From JACKAL01 sp964400355 (lineage in GTDB: Bacteria > Bdellovibrionota > Bdellovibrionia > Bdellovibrionales > JAGQZY01): 64,000 nt of DNA. The stretch covers positions 186,001-250,000 of the forward strand of contig CAYNTO010000002.1 in assembly GCA_964400355.1 (NCBI GenBank), read 5' to 3'. The position numbers were made by a program, and so were the translations under genes. This document shows positions 26,879-35,945 of the stretch, piece after piece (the stretch's first letter is position 1; each line of letters begins with the position of its first letter). The notes beneath the pieces are model-generated. The model saw only the letters and a list, made by a program, of their open reading frames with translations, did not search any database and was not told the DNA's origin.

Positions 26879-27703
26879 ATGGGAATTAAGATATATCGTC
26901 CCACCAGTGCTGGCCGTCGCGGAATGACCGGTTTTGACTTTAGTGAAATCACTAAAGATCGTCCGGAAAAAGCGCTTACGGCAAAGCTGAGCAAAAAAGC
27001 GGCTCGTGGTAACCACGGTCAAATTACAATTCGCCATAAAGGTGGCGGCCACAAGCGCCGTTACCGTATGATTGATTTCAAGCGCCTCAAGATGGATGTT
27101 CCAGCGACAGTTGCTGCTATCGAATACGATCCGAACAGAACATGCCGTATCGCTCTCATTCACTATAAAGATGGTGAGAAGTCTTACATCATCGCTCCCA
27201 TCGGTTTAAAAGTGGGCGATACTGTTGTGGCGGGAGCGACTGCGGATATTCTTCCTGGCAATTGCTTACCACTTTCAGCTATGCCTGTTGGAACGATCAT
27301 TCACAATATCGAATTGCGCCCAGGTAAAGGCGGCCAAGTTTGCCGTGGTGCTGGAGCTGCTGCAACTCTTGTTGCGCGTGAAGGCCTGTACGCTCAGGTG
27401 CGTTTGCCGTCTGGCGAAGTTCGTCAAGTGTTGGCAGTTTGTAAAGCAACAATTGGACAAGTGGGTAATACCGACAACGAAAATATCTACATCGGTAAAG
27501 CGGGTAGAAATCGTTGGAAGGGTAAGCGCCCAACAGTTCGTGGTATGTCGATGAACCCAGTGGATCATCCACTCGGTGGCGGTGAAGGCCGCGGTAAAGG
27601 TCATCACCCGGTAACCCCTTGGGGCCAACCGTGTAAGGGCTATAAGACTCGTCATAATAAAGCGACAGATAAATTTATTATTAAACGTAGAAATCAGAAG
27701 TAG
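26879..27703 (+). CDS. rplB: 50S ribosomal protein L2
   Basis: L2 stabilises the peptidyl transferase centre. The 274 residues contain RHKGGGHKRRYR and the conserved PVDHPLGGGEGRGKGHHP near 225-240 with its key histidine. It is tightly packed between rplW and rpsS. Confidence 0.98.
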   Translation: MGIKIYRPTSAGRRGMTGFDFSEITKDRPEKALTAKLSKKAARGNHGQITIRHKGGGHKRRYRMIDFKRLKMDVPATVAAIEYDPNRTCRIALIHYKDGEKSYIIAPIGLKVGDTVVAGATADILPGNCLPLSAMPVGTIIHNIELRPGKGGQVCRGAGAAATLVAREGLYAQVRLPSGEVRQVLAVCKATIGQVGNTDNENIYIGKAGRNRWKGKRPTVRGMSMNPVDHPLGGGEGRGKGHHPVTPWGQPCKGYKTRHNKATDKFIIKRRNQK

Positions 27704-27711
27704 AGGTAATT

Positions 27712-27996
27712 GTGGCTAGATCGTTAAAAAAAGGTCCATTCGTGGACGATCATGTAATGAAAAAAGTTGCGAAAGCCGTTGAGACTGGCGACAAAAAAGC
27801 CATTAAAACTTGGTCACGTCGCTCAACAGTACTACCAGACATGGTAGGCCTCACGTTTGCTGTACATAACGGTAACAAATTTGTTCCGATTTATATTACA
27901 GACAATATGATCGGTCATAAACTTGGTGAATTTGCAGGAACTCGCAATTTTAGAGGTCACTCTGAAAACCGCGCCAAAGAAGCAGTAAAGGCATAG
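27712..27996 (+). CDS. rpsS: 30S ribosomal protein S19
   Basis: S19 contacts S13 in the 30S head. The 94 residues begin MARSLKKGPFVDDHV and include KTWSRRSTVLPDMVG. The start codon is GTG. Confidence 0.97.
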   Translation: MARSLKKGPFVDDHVMKKVAKAVETGDKKAIKTWSRRSTVLPDMVGLTFAVHNGNKFVPIYITDNMIGHKLGEFAGTRNFRGHSENRAKEAVKA

Positions 27997-28005
27997 TAGG
28001 TAATT

Positions 28006-28338
28006 ATGGAAGTAAAAGCGAAATTAAGTTTTGCAAGAATTAGCGCTCAGAAGGTGAGACTTGTGGCGGACATGATCCGTGGCAAATCCATCAATGACAC
28101 TATGAAGATTCTCACTTTCCGTGACGAGAAAGCCAGCAAGATGATGAAGAAACTCGTCGAGTCTGCTGTTGCCAACGCGGAAGTGAAGCAAGTGATCGAC
28201 GTCGATAACTTATACGTGAAAACCGTATTTTCCGACGAAGGTCCATACATCAAAAGATTTATGCCAAGATCACAAGGTCGTGCGACTGAGATCAAAAAGC
28301 GTACTTGTCACATCAACGTCGTTTTGGACGAGAGGTAA
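28006..28338 (+). CDS. rplV: 50S ribosomal protein L22
   Basis: L22 lines the exit tunnel. The 110 residues include ISAQKVRLVADMIRGK and the C-terminal hairpin region RFMPRSQGRATEIKKRTCHI. No insertion or deletion typical of macrolide resistance is seen. Confidence 0.97.
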   Translation: MEVKAKLSFARISAQKVRLVADMIRGKSINDTMKILTFRDEKASKMMKKLVESAVANAEVKQVIDVDNLYVKTVFSDEGPYIKRFMPRSQGRATEIKKRTCHINVVLDER

Positions 28339-28341
28339 TTC

Positions 28342-29007
28342 GTGGGACAAAAGGTTAATCCAATTGGATTCAGAGTAGGTGTTATTAGAACTTGGGACTC
28401 TCGCTGGTTCGCTTCGGGCGGTCTTTACGCCAGCCAATTATTAGAGGACATCAAGCTGCGCGCATTCTTACGCAAGAAGCTCAAGCACGCCGGTGTTGCT
28501 AAAATTGAAATGGAACGCGCTGCTAAAAAGCTCAAGATCATCATCTCAACTGCCCGTCCCGGTGTTGTGATCGGTAAAAAAGGCGCAGGCATCGATTCTC
28601 TTCGCGACGAAGTTCAAAAACTGACTCCGAACGAAGTTTTCGTAAACATTCAAGAAGTTCGTAAGCCAGACATGGACGCGCAGCTCGTGGCAGAAAGCAT
28701 AGCCATGCAGCTCGAAAAGCGTGTGTCTTGGAGACGCGCTCTTAAAAAAGCGATCGCATCTGCTATCCGCAGTGGTGTTCGCGGTATTAAAGTAAAAGTT
28801 TCAGGCCGACTTGATGGAGCGGAAATCGCTCGTACTGAATGGTACAACGAGAAGAGTGTTCCTCTTCACACCCTTCGTGCAGATATCGATTACGGTACTG
28901 GTGAAGCATTAACTACTTATGGAATTATCGGCGTTAAAGTGTGGATCTACAAAGGTGACATCTTAACGGCTCGTGAGGTTGAGGAGGCTGGTCGTGCTAA
29001 GTCCTAA
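28342..29007 (+). CDS. rpsC: 30S ribosomal protein S3
   Basis: S3 is part of the mRNA entry gate. The 221 residues start MGQKVNPIGFRVG and include a KH domain with VVIGKKGAGIDSLR. The start codon is GTG and the 3' end overlaps rplP by 14 bases. Confidence 0.97.
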   Translation: MGQKVNPIGFRVGVIRTWDSRWFASGGLYASQLLEDIKLRAFLRKKLKHAGVAKIEMERAAKKLKIIISTARPGVVIGKKGAGIDSLRDEVQKLTPNEVFVNIQEVRKPDMDAQLVAESIAMQLEKRVSWRRALKKAIASAIRSGVRGIKVKVSGRLDGAEIARTEWYNEKSVPLHTLRADIDYGTGEALTTYGIIGVKVWIYKGDILTAREVEEAGRAKS

Positions 29008-29404
29008 AAGAGTAAAGTGGAGAAAACAACACAAGGGTAAAGTTAAAGGGATGGCGTCACGCGCTGCCACTATGGCTTACGGTGATTTCGCTCTTAAGTC
29101 TATGGAAGGCGGCTGGATGACAGCTCGTCAACTCGAGGCTGGTCGTATCGCCATTTCGCGATCGATCAAACGCGGTGGTAAAGTTTGGATCCGTGTATTT
29201 CCACACAAGCCTATCACTGAGAAGCCGGCAGAAGTGCGCATGGGTTCTGGTAAAGGGAATCCGGAGTACTGGGTTGCTGTTGTTAAGCCAGGAACAATTT
29301 TGTTCGAGATCAATGGCGTGACTCGTGACATCGCTCACGAAGCATTCCGTTTGGCTGGCCACAAAATGCCATTCAAAACAAAATTTGTGTCGAGAGAAGG
29401 ATAA
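28994..29404 (+). CDS. rplP: 50S ribosomal protein L16
   Basis: L16 helps place the A-site tRNA. The 136 residues match the family and begin MLSPKRVKWRKQHKGK. The GTG start inside the rpsC 3' end has GAGGAGG just upstream; a start at 28973 would add seven residues not found in L16. Confidence 0.96.
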   Translation: MLSPKRVKWRKQHKGKVKGMASRAATMAYGDFALKSMEGGWMTARQLEAGRIAISRSIKRGGKVWIRVFPHKPITEKPAEVRMGSGKGNPEYWVAVVKPGTILFEINGVTRDIAHEAFRLAGHKMPFKTKFVSREG

Positions 29405-29407
29405 TTT

Positions 29408-29602
29408 ATGAAGTTTGCAGATATTAAAAATCTATCTACGGTAGATATTAATAAAAAAATCAGAGAGTCGAAGGAAAAACTCTTCGAAGCTAAAATGAAA
29501 AACTCAATGGGCCAATTGACGAACCCCTTGACGATCCGAGCTATGAGACGCGAAGTCGCTACCCTCAAGACAGCTCTTACAGCGAAAGCTGGAGGTAAGT
29601 AA
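29408..29602 (+). CDS. rpmC: 50S ribosomal protein L29
   Basis: This 64-residue two-helix protein lies near the tunnel exit. It includes KLFEAKMKNSMGQLTNP and the C-terminal helix IRAMRREVATLKTAL. The stop overlaps the rpsQ start by one base. Confidence 0.95.
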   Translation: MKFADIKNLSTVDINKKIRESKEKLFEAKMKNSMGQLTNPLTIRAMRREVATLKTALTAKAGGK

Positions 29603-29922
29603 TGGCTACAGCGACTCAAAAAAAAGAAGCTGCAAAAGCAAAAAACGAAGTCGAAGGCAACACAGAAGGCCGCGGTCGCCGTCGTGAAGTTGTTGGTACT
29701 GTTACCAGCAATAAAATGGACAAGACCATTGCCGTTGAGATCTTTAGAACAGTTATGCATCCTCGTTACAAAAAGTTCGTAAAGAGAACTTCTGTGTTCA
29801 AGGCTCATGATGAGAAGAACGAAGCAAACATCGGTGACAAAGTAAGAATTTACGAAACTCGCCCTCTGAGCAAAACGAAGCGTTGGAAACTCGCTGAAAT
29901 CGTTCAAAAAGTACAGGCGTAG
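29602..29922 (+). CDS. rpsQ: 30S ribosomal protein S17, N-terminally extended
   Basis: S17 binds the 16S rRNA 5' domain. The 106 residues are about 20 longer than usual. The core starts near residue 27 (RREVVGTVTSNKMDKTIAV). The added N-terminus is a charged, low-complexity stretch rich in Lys, Ala, Glu and Gly. The start is fixed by the overlap with the rpmC stop. Confidence 0.95.
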   Translation: MATATQKKEAAKAKNEVEGNTEGRGRRREVVGTVTSNKMDKTIAVEIFRTVMHPRYKKFVKRTSVFKAHDEKNEANIGDKVRIYETRPLSKTKRWKLAEIVQKVQA

Positions 29923-29930
29923 GAGCATTT

Positions 29931-30299
29931 ATGATTCAACAGCAAACAAAAATGAAAGTTGCAGACAATTCGGGCGCCAAGGAAGTTATGTGTATTAAAG
30001 TCCTCGGTGGTTCAAAAAGACGTACAGCGTCTGTCGGAGACATTGTTGTTGTTTCCGTAAAATCTGCTCTTCCCACTTCAAAAGTAAAAAAAGGCGAAGT
30101 CGCTAAAGCGGTTATCGTTCGCACAGTAAAATCCATTCGTCGCGCAGACGGCTCTTACATTCAGTTCGATGACAACGCTGCGGTGTTGATCAACGCAGCT
30201 AAAGAACCAATCGGCACACGTATTTTTGGACCAGTTGCGCGCGAACTCAGAGCTAAGCAATTCGTAAAAATCGTTTCTTTGGCTCCAGAAGTTTTATAG
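29931..30299 (+). CDS. rplN: 50S ribosomal protein L14
   Basis: L14 forms part of an intersubunit bridge. The 122 residues begin MIQQQTKMKVADNSGAKEV and are complete. Only seven bases separate it from rplE, so the rplX gene that normally lies between them is missing. Confidence 0.97.
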   Translation: MIQQQTKMKVADNSGAKEVMCIKVLGGSKRRTASVGDIVVVSVKSALPTSKVKKGEVAKAVIVRTVKSIRRADGSYIQFDDNAAVLINAAKEPIGTRIFGPVARELRAKQFVKIVSLAPEVL

Positions 30300-30306
30300 G
30301 TGAAAT

Positions 30307-30852
30307 ATGGCTACAAATAGATTGCAAGAAAAATACAGAAAAGAAATCATCCCAGCGCTGAAAAGCAAACTGGGTAAAGAGAATGTCATGAACATTCCCA
30401 AGCTCGAGAAGATTGTTTTAAACCAATCTCTATCGGACGCTGTTCAAAACGCAAAAATTTTGAACGTAGCAGCTGAGGAAATCGCGACAATTACGGGCCA
30501 AAAGCCGGTGATCACAAAGGCGAAAAAATCGATCGCGAACTTTAAACTTCGTGAAGGGATGCCCATTGGTGTGTCCGTGACTCTTCGTAAAGAGCGCATG
30601 TGGTCTTTCTTTGACCGTCTGATCACTCTCGCGCTTCCGCGTGTGCGTGACTTTCGTGGTCTTTCTCCGAAAGGTTTCGACGGTCGTGGAAACTACAACA
30701 TGGGTCTTAAAGAACAAACGATTTTCCCAGAGATCAACTACGATAAAGTAGATAAAACTCGCGGAATGAACATCACAATTTGCACGTCGGCTCAAAACGA
30801 CGCCGAAGGAAGAGCTCTTTTAGAGTCTTTCGGTTTTCCATTTAGAAAGTAA
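30307..30852 (+). CDS. rplE: 50S ribosomal protein L5
   Basis: L5 binds 5S rRNA in the central protuberance. The 181 residues include NIPKLEKIVLNQSLSDAV and RDFRGLSPKGFDGRGNYNMG. The sequence is complete at both ends. It directly follows rplN because rplX is absent. Confidence 0.97.
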   Translation: MATNRLQEKYRKEIIPALKSKLGKENVMNIPKLEKIVLNQSLSDAVQNAKILNVAAEEIATITGQKPVITKAKKSIANFKLREGMPIGVSVTLRKERMWSFFDRLITLALPRVRDFRGLSPKGFDGRGNYNMGLKEQTIFPEINYDKVDKTRGMNITICTSAQNDAEGRALLESFGFPFRK

Positions 30853-30865
30853 GCAGGATCAAATT

Positions 30866-31171
30866 ATGGCAAGACTTAGCAAGAGAATTCAGAATAAAAA
30901 AAGAGAAGAAACTGTTGCACGTTACAGACAGAAGCGTGCGGAACTTCGTGCGATGATGAAAGACATGAGCCTCACAATGGAACAGCGTGAAGAAGCTCGT
31001 GCTAAGATCACTAAACTTCCCCGTTTATCAATGGAGAACAGAATCAATTCTCGATGCGAACTCACTGGGCGATCTAAAGGTGTTTTGAGCAAATTTAGAC
31101 TTTCCAGAAATAAATTTCGCGAATTGGCAAACAGAGGCATGATCCCTGGTGTAACTAAGGCTAGCTGGTAA
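30866..31171 (+). CDS. rpsN: 30S ribosomal protein S14 (zinc-free form)
   Basis: The 101-residue length and the single cysteine show this is the long, zinc-independent type. The C-terminus RCELTGRSKGVLSKFRLSRNKFRELA is conserved. It lies in the normal spc-operon position. Confidence 0.96.
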   Translation: MARLSKRIQNKKREETVARYRQKRAELRAMMKDMSLTMEQREEARAKITKLPRLSMENRINSRCELTGRSKGVLSKFRLSRNKFRELANRGMIPGVTKASW

Positions 31172-31184
31172 GGAAGAGGATAAT

Positions 31185-31574
31185 ATGGATACTATTGGTG
31201 ATTTTTTAACAGTTATCAGAAACGGCGTTAAAGCAGGCAAGCCATCTATTGATGTTCCTAGCTCTAATCAACGCGTGGCCATTGCGGAAGTTCTTAAAAA
31301 GACCGAGTACGTGAACGACGTAAAAGTTGTTAAAGACGGCAAGCAAGGCATGATGCGCGTATTTTTAAATTATAATGATGAAGGCAAGTCGAAGATCAAT
31401 GGTTTGCGCAGAATGAGCCGCCCAGGTCGTCGCTATTATGTAAACTCAGAAAAAATCCCGAACGTGCGTTCAGGATATGGACTGGCTATTGTTAGCACTA
31501 GCAAAGGTGTTCTCAGTGGTGGTGAGGCAAAGAAACTCAACGTTGGTGGTGAGTTGATTGCCATCGTTTGGTAA
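31185..31574 (+). CDS. rpsH: 30S ribosomal protein S8
   Basis: S8 binds the 16S central domain and is the repressor of the spc operon in E. coli. The 129 residues include RMSRPGRRYYVNSEKIP and the C-terminal GGELIAIVW. Confidence 0.97.
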   Translation: MDTIGDFLTVIRNGVKAGKPSIDVPSSNQRVAIAEVLKKTEYVNDVKVVKDGKQGMMRVFLNYNDEGKSKINGLRRMSRPGRRYYVNSEKIPNVRSGYGLAIVSTSKGVLSGGEAKKLNVGGELIAIVW

Positions 31575-31594
31575 AGAAAAAGAGCAGGTAAAAT

Positions 31595-32137
31595 ATGTCG
31601 AGAATTGGTAAAAACCCAGTAGCATTTGATAGCAAAGCACAAGTTTCTGTGACTCCGAAAAACGAAGTCGTAGTTAAAGGTGCCAAGCACACAATGACAA
31701 TCCCAGTGCGTCCCGTGATCGAAGTAAAAGTCGATGGCGGAAAGATCATTCTTACTCGTAAGAATGACGAAAAAGAGACGCGCGCTCTTCACGGCTTGTA
31801 CCGTTCCCTGGTTGCCAATGCGGTAACTGGTGTGACCACAGGTTTCACGAAGTCTCTCACACTGCAAGGTGTGGGATATCGTGCTTCTGTGTCCGGTCAA
31901 AAGTTGGAACTGTCTTTAGGCTACAGCCACCCGGTGGTTTACGATGTTCCTAAAGGTATTGAGGTTAAAGTGGATAAACAAACCACTGTACTTGTTCAGG
32001 GCGCCGATAAAGGCCTTGTTGGTCAAGTCGCAGCGAAAATCCGCGGATTCCGTCCACCAGAGCCGTACTTGGGCAAAGGTGTTCGTTATACGGATGAAGT
32101 ACTGAGAAGAAAAGAAGGTAAATCAGCAGGTAAGTAA
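31595..32137 (+). CDS. rplF: 50S ribosomal protein L6
   Basis: L6 lies near the factor-binding site. The 180 residues start MSRIGKNPVAF and include LQGVGYRA and the C-terminal RGFRPPEPYLGKGVRY. Confidence 0.97.
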   Translation: MSRIGKNPVAFDSKAQVSVTPKNEVVVKGAKHTMTIPVRPVIEVKVDGGKIILTRKNDEKETRALHGLYRSLVANAVTGVTTGFTKSLTLQGVGYRASVSGQKLELSLGYSHPVVYDVPKGIEVKVDKQTTVLVQGADKGLVGQVAAKIRGFRPPEPYLGKGVRYTDEVLRRKEGKSAGK

Positions 32138-32160
32138 TCTGCTGATAACAGTTTGTGAGC

Positions 32161-32237
32161 GGGAAAAAATCCCAGCTGAAATAAACCAGCAAGCAGAAGC
32201 TTGCTGCGAAGTAAGCCGAATAGTAACCGGCTGAATT
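32161..32237 (+). promoter_or_regulatory. Structured spacer between rplF and rplR
   Basis: The 115-base spacer is much longer than others in this operon. It holds several possible hairpins: GGGA-A(5)-TCCC, a perfect eight-base stem CAGCAAGC-AGAA-GCTTGCTG at 32187-32206, and AGCCG-N8-CGGCT. No T tract follows, so an RNA processing or protein-binding role is more likely than termination. Confidence 0.4.
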
Positions 32238-32252
32238 AAAAAGAGGTAAGTT

Positions 32253-32621
32253 GTGAGACTGGTAATTAAAAAAGGCAATAGTCAGAAGTTGAAATCACGC
32301 TCTGTTAAGCGCGTTAAAATTCGCAAAAAAATCAAAGGCACCTCTGAGCGCCCGCGTTTGAGCGTATTTAAGAGCAATAAGAATATTTCAGCTCAGCTGA
32401 TCGACGACGTTACAGGCAAAACAATTGTTTCTGTCTCTACTCGCACAGATGTTAAAGACAAATCTGGTAAAGAGGCAGCTGTGGAAGTTGGTAAATTGAT
32501 CGCTTCTAAAGCTAAAGCAAAAAACATCGAGAAGATCGTATTCGACCGAAGCGGTTATCTATTTCACGGACGCGTAAAATCAGTGGCTGATGGCGCGCGT
32601 GAAGGTGGACTTAATTTTTAA
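32253..32621 (+). CDS. rplR: 50S ribosomal protein L18
   Basis: L18 binds 5S rRNA. The 122 residues include RPRLSVFKSNKNISAQLIDD and the C-terminal FDRSGYLFHGRVKSVADGAR. The start codon is GTG with AAGAGGTAAG upstream. Confidence 0.96.
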   Translation: MRLVIKKGNSQKLKSRSVKRVKIRKKIKGTSERPRLSVFKSNKNISAQLIDDVTGKTIVSVSTRTDVKDKSGKEAAVEVGKLIASKAKAKNIEKIVFDRSGYLFHGRVKSVADGAREGGLNF

Positions 32622-32666
32622 CATAAATTTCCAATTTTCAATTTAAAATTGGCAGGAGAAAAGTGA

Positions 32667-33146
32667 ATGCAACAGAATACTAATCAACAAAACAGTGAAT
32701 TCGAAGAAAAAGTTGTCGACGTCAGACGCGTAGCTAAAGTTGTAAAGGGCGGTCGTCGTTTTTCTTTCGCAGCACTTGTAGTGGTGGGTAACAGCACAGG
32801 TTCAGTGGGTTTCGGCACAGGTAAGGCTGGCGAAGTTCCTGAGGCTATCGGTAAAGCCACTCGCGGCGCTCGCAAAAAAGTTCAAGAAATCACTCTCGTT
32901 GACGGTCGTACGATTGCTCACGAAGTTGTGGGTAAGTTCGGTGCAGCCACCGTAATTCTCCGCCCAGCAGCTCCAGGTACTGGCGTTATTGCCGGTGGTG
33001 CGGTTCGTGCGGTCCTTGAGTCTGCAGGTATTAAAGACATTCTTACTAAGTGCGTAGGAACGAGCAATGCTCACAATTCCGTACGTGCAACACTCAACGG
33101 CCTTGCTCAGTTGCAAGGTAACGTATTGATCAACACATACAAGTAA
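32667..33146 (+). CDS. rpsE: 30S ribosomal protein S5
   Basis: S5 works in decoding accuracy. The 159 residues include KVVKGGRRFSFAALVVVG and GFGTGKAGEVPEAI, with no change at the usual spectinomycin-resistance loop that I can recognise. Confidence 0.97.
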   Translation: MQQNTNQQNSEFEEKVVDVRRVAKVVKGGRRFSFAALVVVGNSTGSVGFGTGKAGEVPEAIGKATRGARKKVQEITLVDGRTIAHEVVGKFGAATVILRPAAPGTGVIAGGAVRAVLESAGIKDILTKCVGTSNAHNSVRATLNGLAQLQGNVLINTYK

Positions 33147-33161
33147 TTGGACAGGTGATTT

Positions 33162-33347
33162 ATGGCTAAAACATTCAAAGTAAAATTAATTAAAGGTCTC
33201 AGAGGTTGTTCCGACACTCAACGCAAAACTGTTGAGTCTATGGGTCTTCGTCGTACAAATTCTGAGGTTGTTCTTGCGGACAATCCGGCCAATAGAGGCC
33301 AAGTCATGAAAGTTCAGCACCTTGTTAAAGTGACTGTACAGAAATAG
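33162..33347 (+). CDS. rpmD: 50S ribosomal protein L30
   Basis: The 61-residue protein contains KVKLIKGLRGCSDTQRKTVE and RGQVMKVQHLVKV, typical of L30. It is in the normal place between rpsE and rplO. Confidence 0.95.
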   Translation: MAKTFKVKLIKGLRGCSDTQRKTVESMGLRRTNSEVVLADNPANRGQVMKVQHLVKVTVQK

Positions 33348-33374
33348 CGATCACGCGGAAATTGGAGAAATAAT

Positions 33375-33809
33375 ATGATTCTATCTCAATTAAGACCAAA
33401 AAAAGGTTCAACTCATTCTAGAAAACGTGTGGGTCGTGGTGATGGTTCTGGTATTGGCGGAACTTCTGGTAAAGGTCACAAAGGGCAAAAAGCACGTACG
33501 GGTGGTCGCGTTCGTCGTGGTTTCGAGGGTGGTCAATCCCCGCTCGTTCGCCGCCTTCCAAAGTTTGGTTTTACCAACGTTCAATTTGCTACGAACTACG
33601 AAATTATCAATTTAGATGAACTTTCTGCCTATGGAAAAGACATTTCCCCCGAAGTACTGGTTGAAAGCGGCCGTATCCATCCCAAAGCTTTACTTAAGGT
33701 TCTGGGTAACGGTAAGCTCGATAAACCAGTAAACGTAAAGGCCCATAAATTCAGTGAAACAGCTAAAGCTGCCATTGAAAAGGCCGGTGGAAAGGTTGAG
33801 GTCATCTAA
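33375..33809 (+). CDS. rplO: 50S ribosomal protein L15
   Basis: The 144 residues include the Gly-rich RVGRGDGSGIGGTSGKGHKG and FEGGQSPLVRRLPKFGF. It is followed by secY after two bases. Confidence 0.97.
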   Translation: MILSQLRPKKGSTHSRKRVGRGDGSGIGGTSGKGHKGQKARTGGRVRRGFEGGQSPLVRRLPKFGFTNVQFATNYEIINLDELSAYGKDISPEVLVESGRIHPKALLKVLGNGKLDKPVNVKAHKFSETAKAAIEKAGGKVEVI

Positions 33810-33811
33810 AA

Positions 33812-35113
33812 GTGAGCACGCAGTCTAATGTTTTGAACAACGAGGATTTACAGCGACGTCTGCTATTTACTTTATTTTGTGTTCTAGTTTTTCGCTTCGG
33901 GATCCACATCCCGACTCCCGGCGTTGAAGTCGAAGTTGTAAAGCAATTTTTCGAAAAACAAGGTGGCCTGTTTGGCATCTTTAATACGTTCACCGGTGGT
34001 GCACTGAACCAATTTTCGGTATTTGCCCTCGGGATTATGCCTTACATCTCAAGCTCGATCATTTTCCAGCTTCTCACCTCTATGATCCCTTATTTGGAAT
34101 CACTAAAAAAAGAAGGCGAAGGTGGCCGTCGCAAAATCCAAATGTACACCCGTTGGGGAACTATTCTCCTCGCTGTTGTTCAAGCGTACGCGCTATCCAA
34201 TCTACTCCTTGGTAAAGAGGTGAACGGCCAACCGCTATTCCGCTCTCAGGTGGGCATCGTGCCGTTTCAGTTGATGACGGTTCTTACTCTCACTACAGGC
34301 ACATGTTTTGTCATGTGGCTGGGCGAGCAGATTTCGGATCGCGGTTTAGGTGAAGGCGCAAGCGTCATCATTTTTGCCGGTATTGCGGCGGGGATACCAG
34401 GAGGCGCATTGGGCCTTTGGAACCAGGTGGCCAGTGGTCAAAAGAGTGCTCTTCTGATCCTTTTGCTGATCGTGTTTATGGTAGTGGTTCTCGGTGCCAT
34501 CATTTTCTTTGAAATTGCACAACGCCGAATTCCTATTCATATGTCACAAAAAGGTGGAGCGGCGCCTCAGATGATGGGGAACTATCTTCCCCTCAAAGTG
34601 AATCTTTGCGGCGTACTCCCTCCAATTTTCGCATTTGCCATCCTTCAGTTTCCATCGACCATTGCGAACTTTTCGCAGGCCCCATGGGTACAAGGATTAC
34701 AGCAGTACTTTGCGCCGAATGGTGCTCTCTTTAATATATTCTTTGTTGCTCTTGTTACGTTCTTTTGCTTTTTCTATACCGAGCTGATGTATCCGCCCAA
34801 TGAGATGGCAGACAATCTTAAAAAGGCGGGCAAGTTCATACCTGGTATTCGTGCAGGTAAGAGCACCGCAGAATACATCCAGACCGTGATGAGCCGTCTG
34901 AACGTCGCCGGCGCAATATACCTTTGTGTGATCTGTTTATTGCCAACGGTTTTGATCAGCCAGGCCTCGCTGCCGTTTTATTTTGGTGGTACGAGCCTTC
35001 TGATTCTTGTCGGTGTGTCTTTACAACTTATCGAAAAAATCAACGCTTACAGATATGAAGCGATGATTAAAGCGGCTCAAAGACCACGCCGTACGCGGAG
35101 GGTTAGCTTTTGA
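33812..35113 (+). CDS. secY: Preprotein translocase channel SecY
   Basis: SecY is the channel subunit of the Sec translocon in the inner membrane. The 433 residues give ten membrane segments, with the plug region near 60-75 and the cytoplasmic loop SLKKEGEGGRRKI near 97-109. The start is GTG. Its stop overlaps the adk start (TTGA). Confidence 0.97.
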   Translation: MSTQSNVLNNEDLQRRLLFTLFCVLVFRFGIHIPTPGVEVEVVKQFFEKQGGLFGIFNTFTGGALNQFSVFALGIMPYISSSIIFQLLTSMIPYLESLKKEGEGGRRKIQMYTRWGTILLAVVQAYALSNLLLGKEVNGQPLFRSQVGIVPFQLMTVLTLTTGTCFVMWLGEQISDRGLGEGASVIIFAGIAAGIPGGALGLWNQVASGQKSALLILLLIVFMVVVLGAIIFFEIAQRRIPIHMSQKGGAAPQMMGNYLPLKVNLCGVLPPIFAFAILQFPSTIANFSQAPWVQGLQQYFAPNGALFNIFFVALVTFFCFFYTELMYPPNEMADNLKKAGKFIPGIRAGKSTAEYIQTVMSRLNVAGAIYLCVICLLPTVLISQASLPFYFGGTSLLILVGVSLQLIEKINAYRYEAMIKAAQRPRRTRRVSF

Positions 35114-35751
35114 GTTTAGTTCTGTTCGGACCTCCTGGGGCTGGCAAAGGGACGCAGTCCAGCCTCATGCTAGAGGGATCCAACATGATGCACGTGAGCA
35201 CAGGACAGCTCTTCCGTGACGCCATAAAAAACAAAACGCCACTCGGTGTAGAAGCCCAGTCGTACGTAGATGCAGGCAAACTTGTGCCTGATTCTGTCGT
35301 GATTGGATTGATCCGAGAGCTTTTAGAAAAAAATAAGTCCACAAGTTTTATTTTTGACGGTTTTCCTCGCACATTGCCCCAGGCGGAAGCTCTGGAGCAG
35401 CAAATCACCGAAGTTGGAGCCCGCTCGATCACCAAAGCCCTCTTTTTAGAGGTGCCGCAGCAAATCCTTTTGGATCGGCTGACGGGGCGTCGAGCCTGCA
35501 AAAACTGTGGAACCACATACCATGTGTCTTCCGCCCCGCCCAAACAGGACGGAGTTTGCGACAAGTGTGGTGGGGAGCTTTATCAGCGTAAAGACGACGC
35601 TCCTGAAGCCATAGAAACGCGATTAGACGCGTACGAGAAGTCTACTGCTCCACTGAAGGAGTTTTATCAAAAGAAGAGCCTGTTTGTCTCCATCGATGGA
35701 GTGGGTAGCTCTAAGGACGTCTTCGCAAGAATTCGTAGCTACATAGAATAG
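35110..35751 (+). CDS. adk: Adenylate kinase with zinc-type lid
   Basis: It interconverts ATP, ADP and AMP. The 213 residues carry the P-loop GPPGAGKGT (7-15) and FDGFPRT (82-88). The lid domain has four cysteines, C130, C133, C150 and C153, a structural zinc site common in Gram-positive and some deltaproteobacterial enzymes but absent in E. coli. The TTG start overlaps the secY stop. map and infA, which commonly follow, are not present. Confidence 0.96.
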   Translation: MSLVLFGPPGAGKGTQSSLMLEGSNMMHVSTGQLFRDAIKNKTPLGVEAQSYVDAGKLVPDSVVIGLIRELLEKNKSTSFIFDGFPRTLPQAEALEQQITEVGARSITKALFLEVPQQILLDRLTGRRACKNCGTTYHVSSAPPKQDGVCDKCGGELYQRKDDAPEAIETRLDAYEKSTAPLKEFYQKKSLFVSIDGVGSSKDVFARIRSYIE

Positions 35752-35945
35752 ACGCTTTCTAACGAATGCGTCCCTGACAAAGATAAAGAGGGGCAGAAGC
35801 CATAAAGGTGATGGAAAAAAGGGTGTCGGCGACGGCTTCAAAAAATCCATTAAATTTACGATTTCCTGCTAATAATTAACTAGACGAGTATGACTTTCCG
35901 GTGCTAAATTCCCCGGTCTGTCAAATTTTTTTTTGGAGGAAACAG

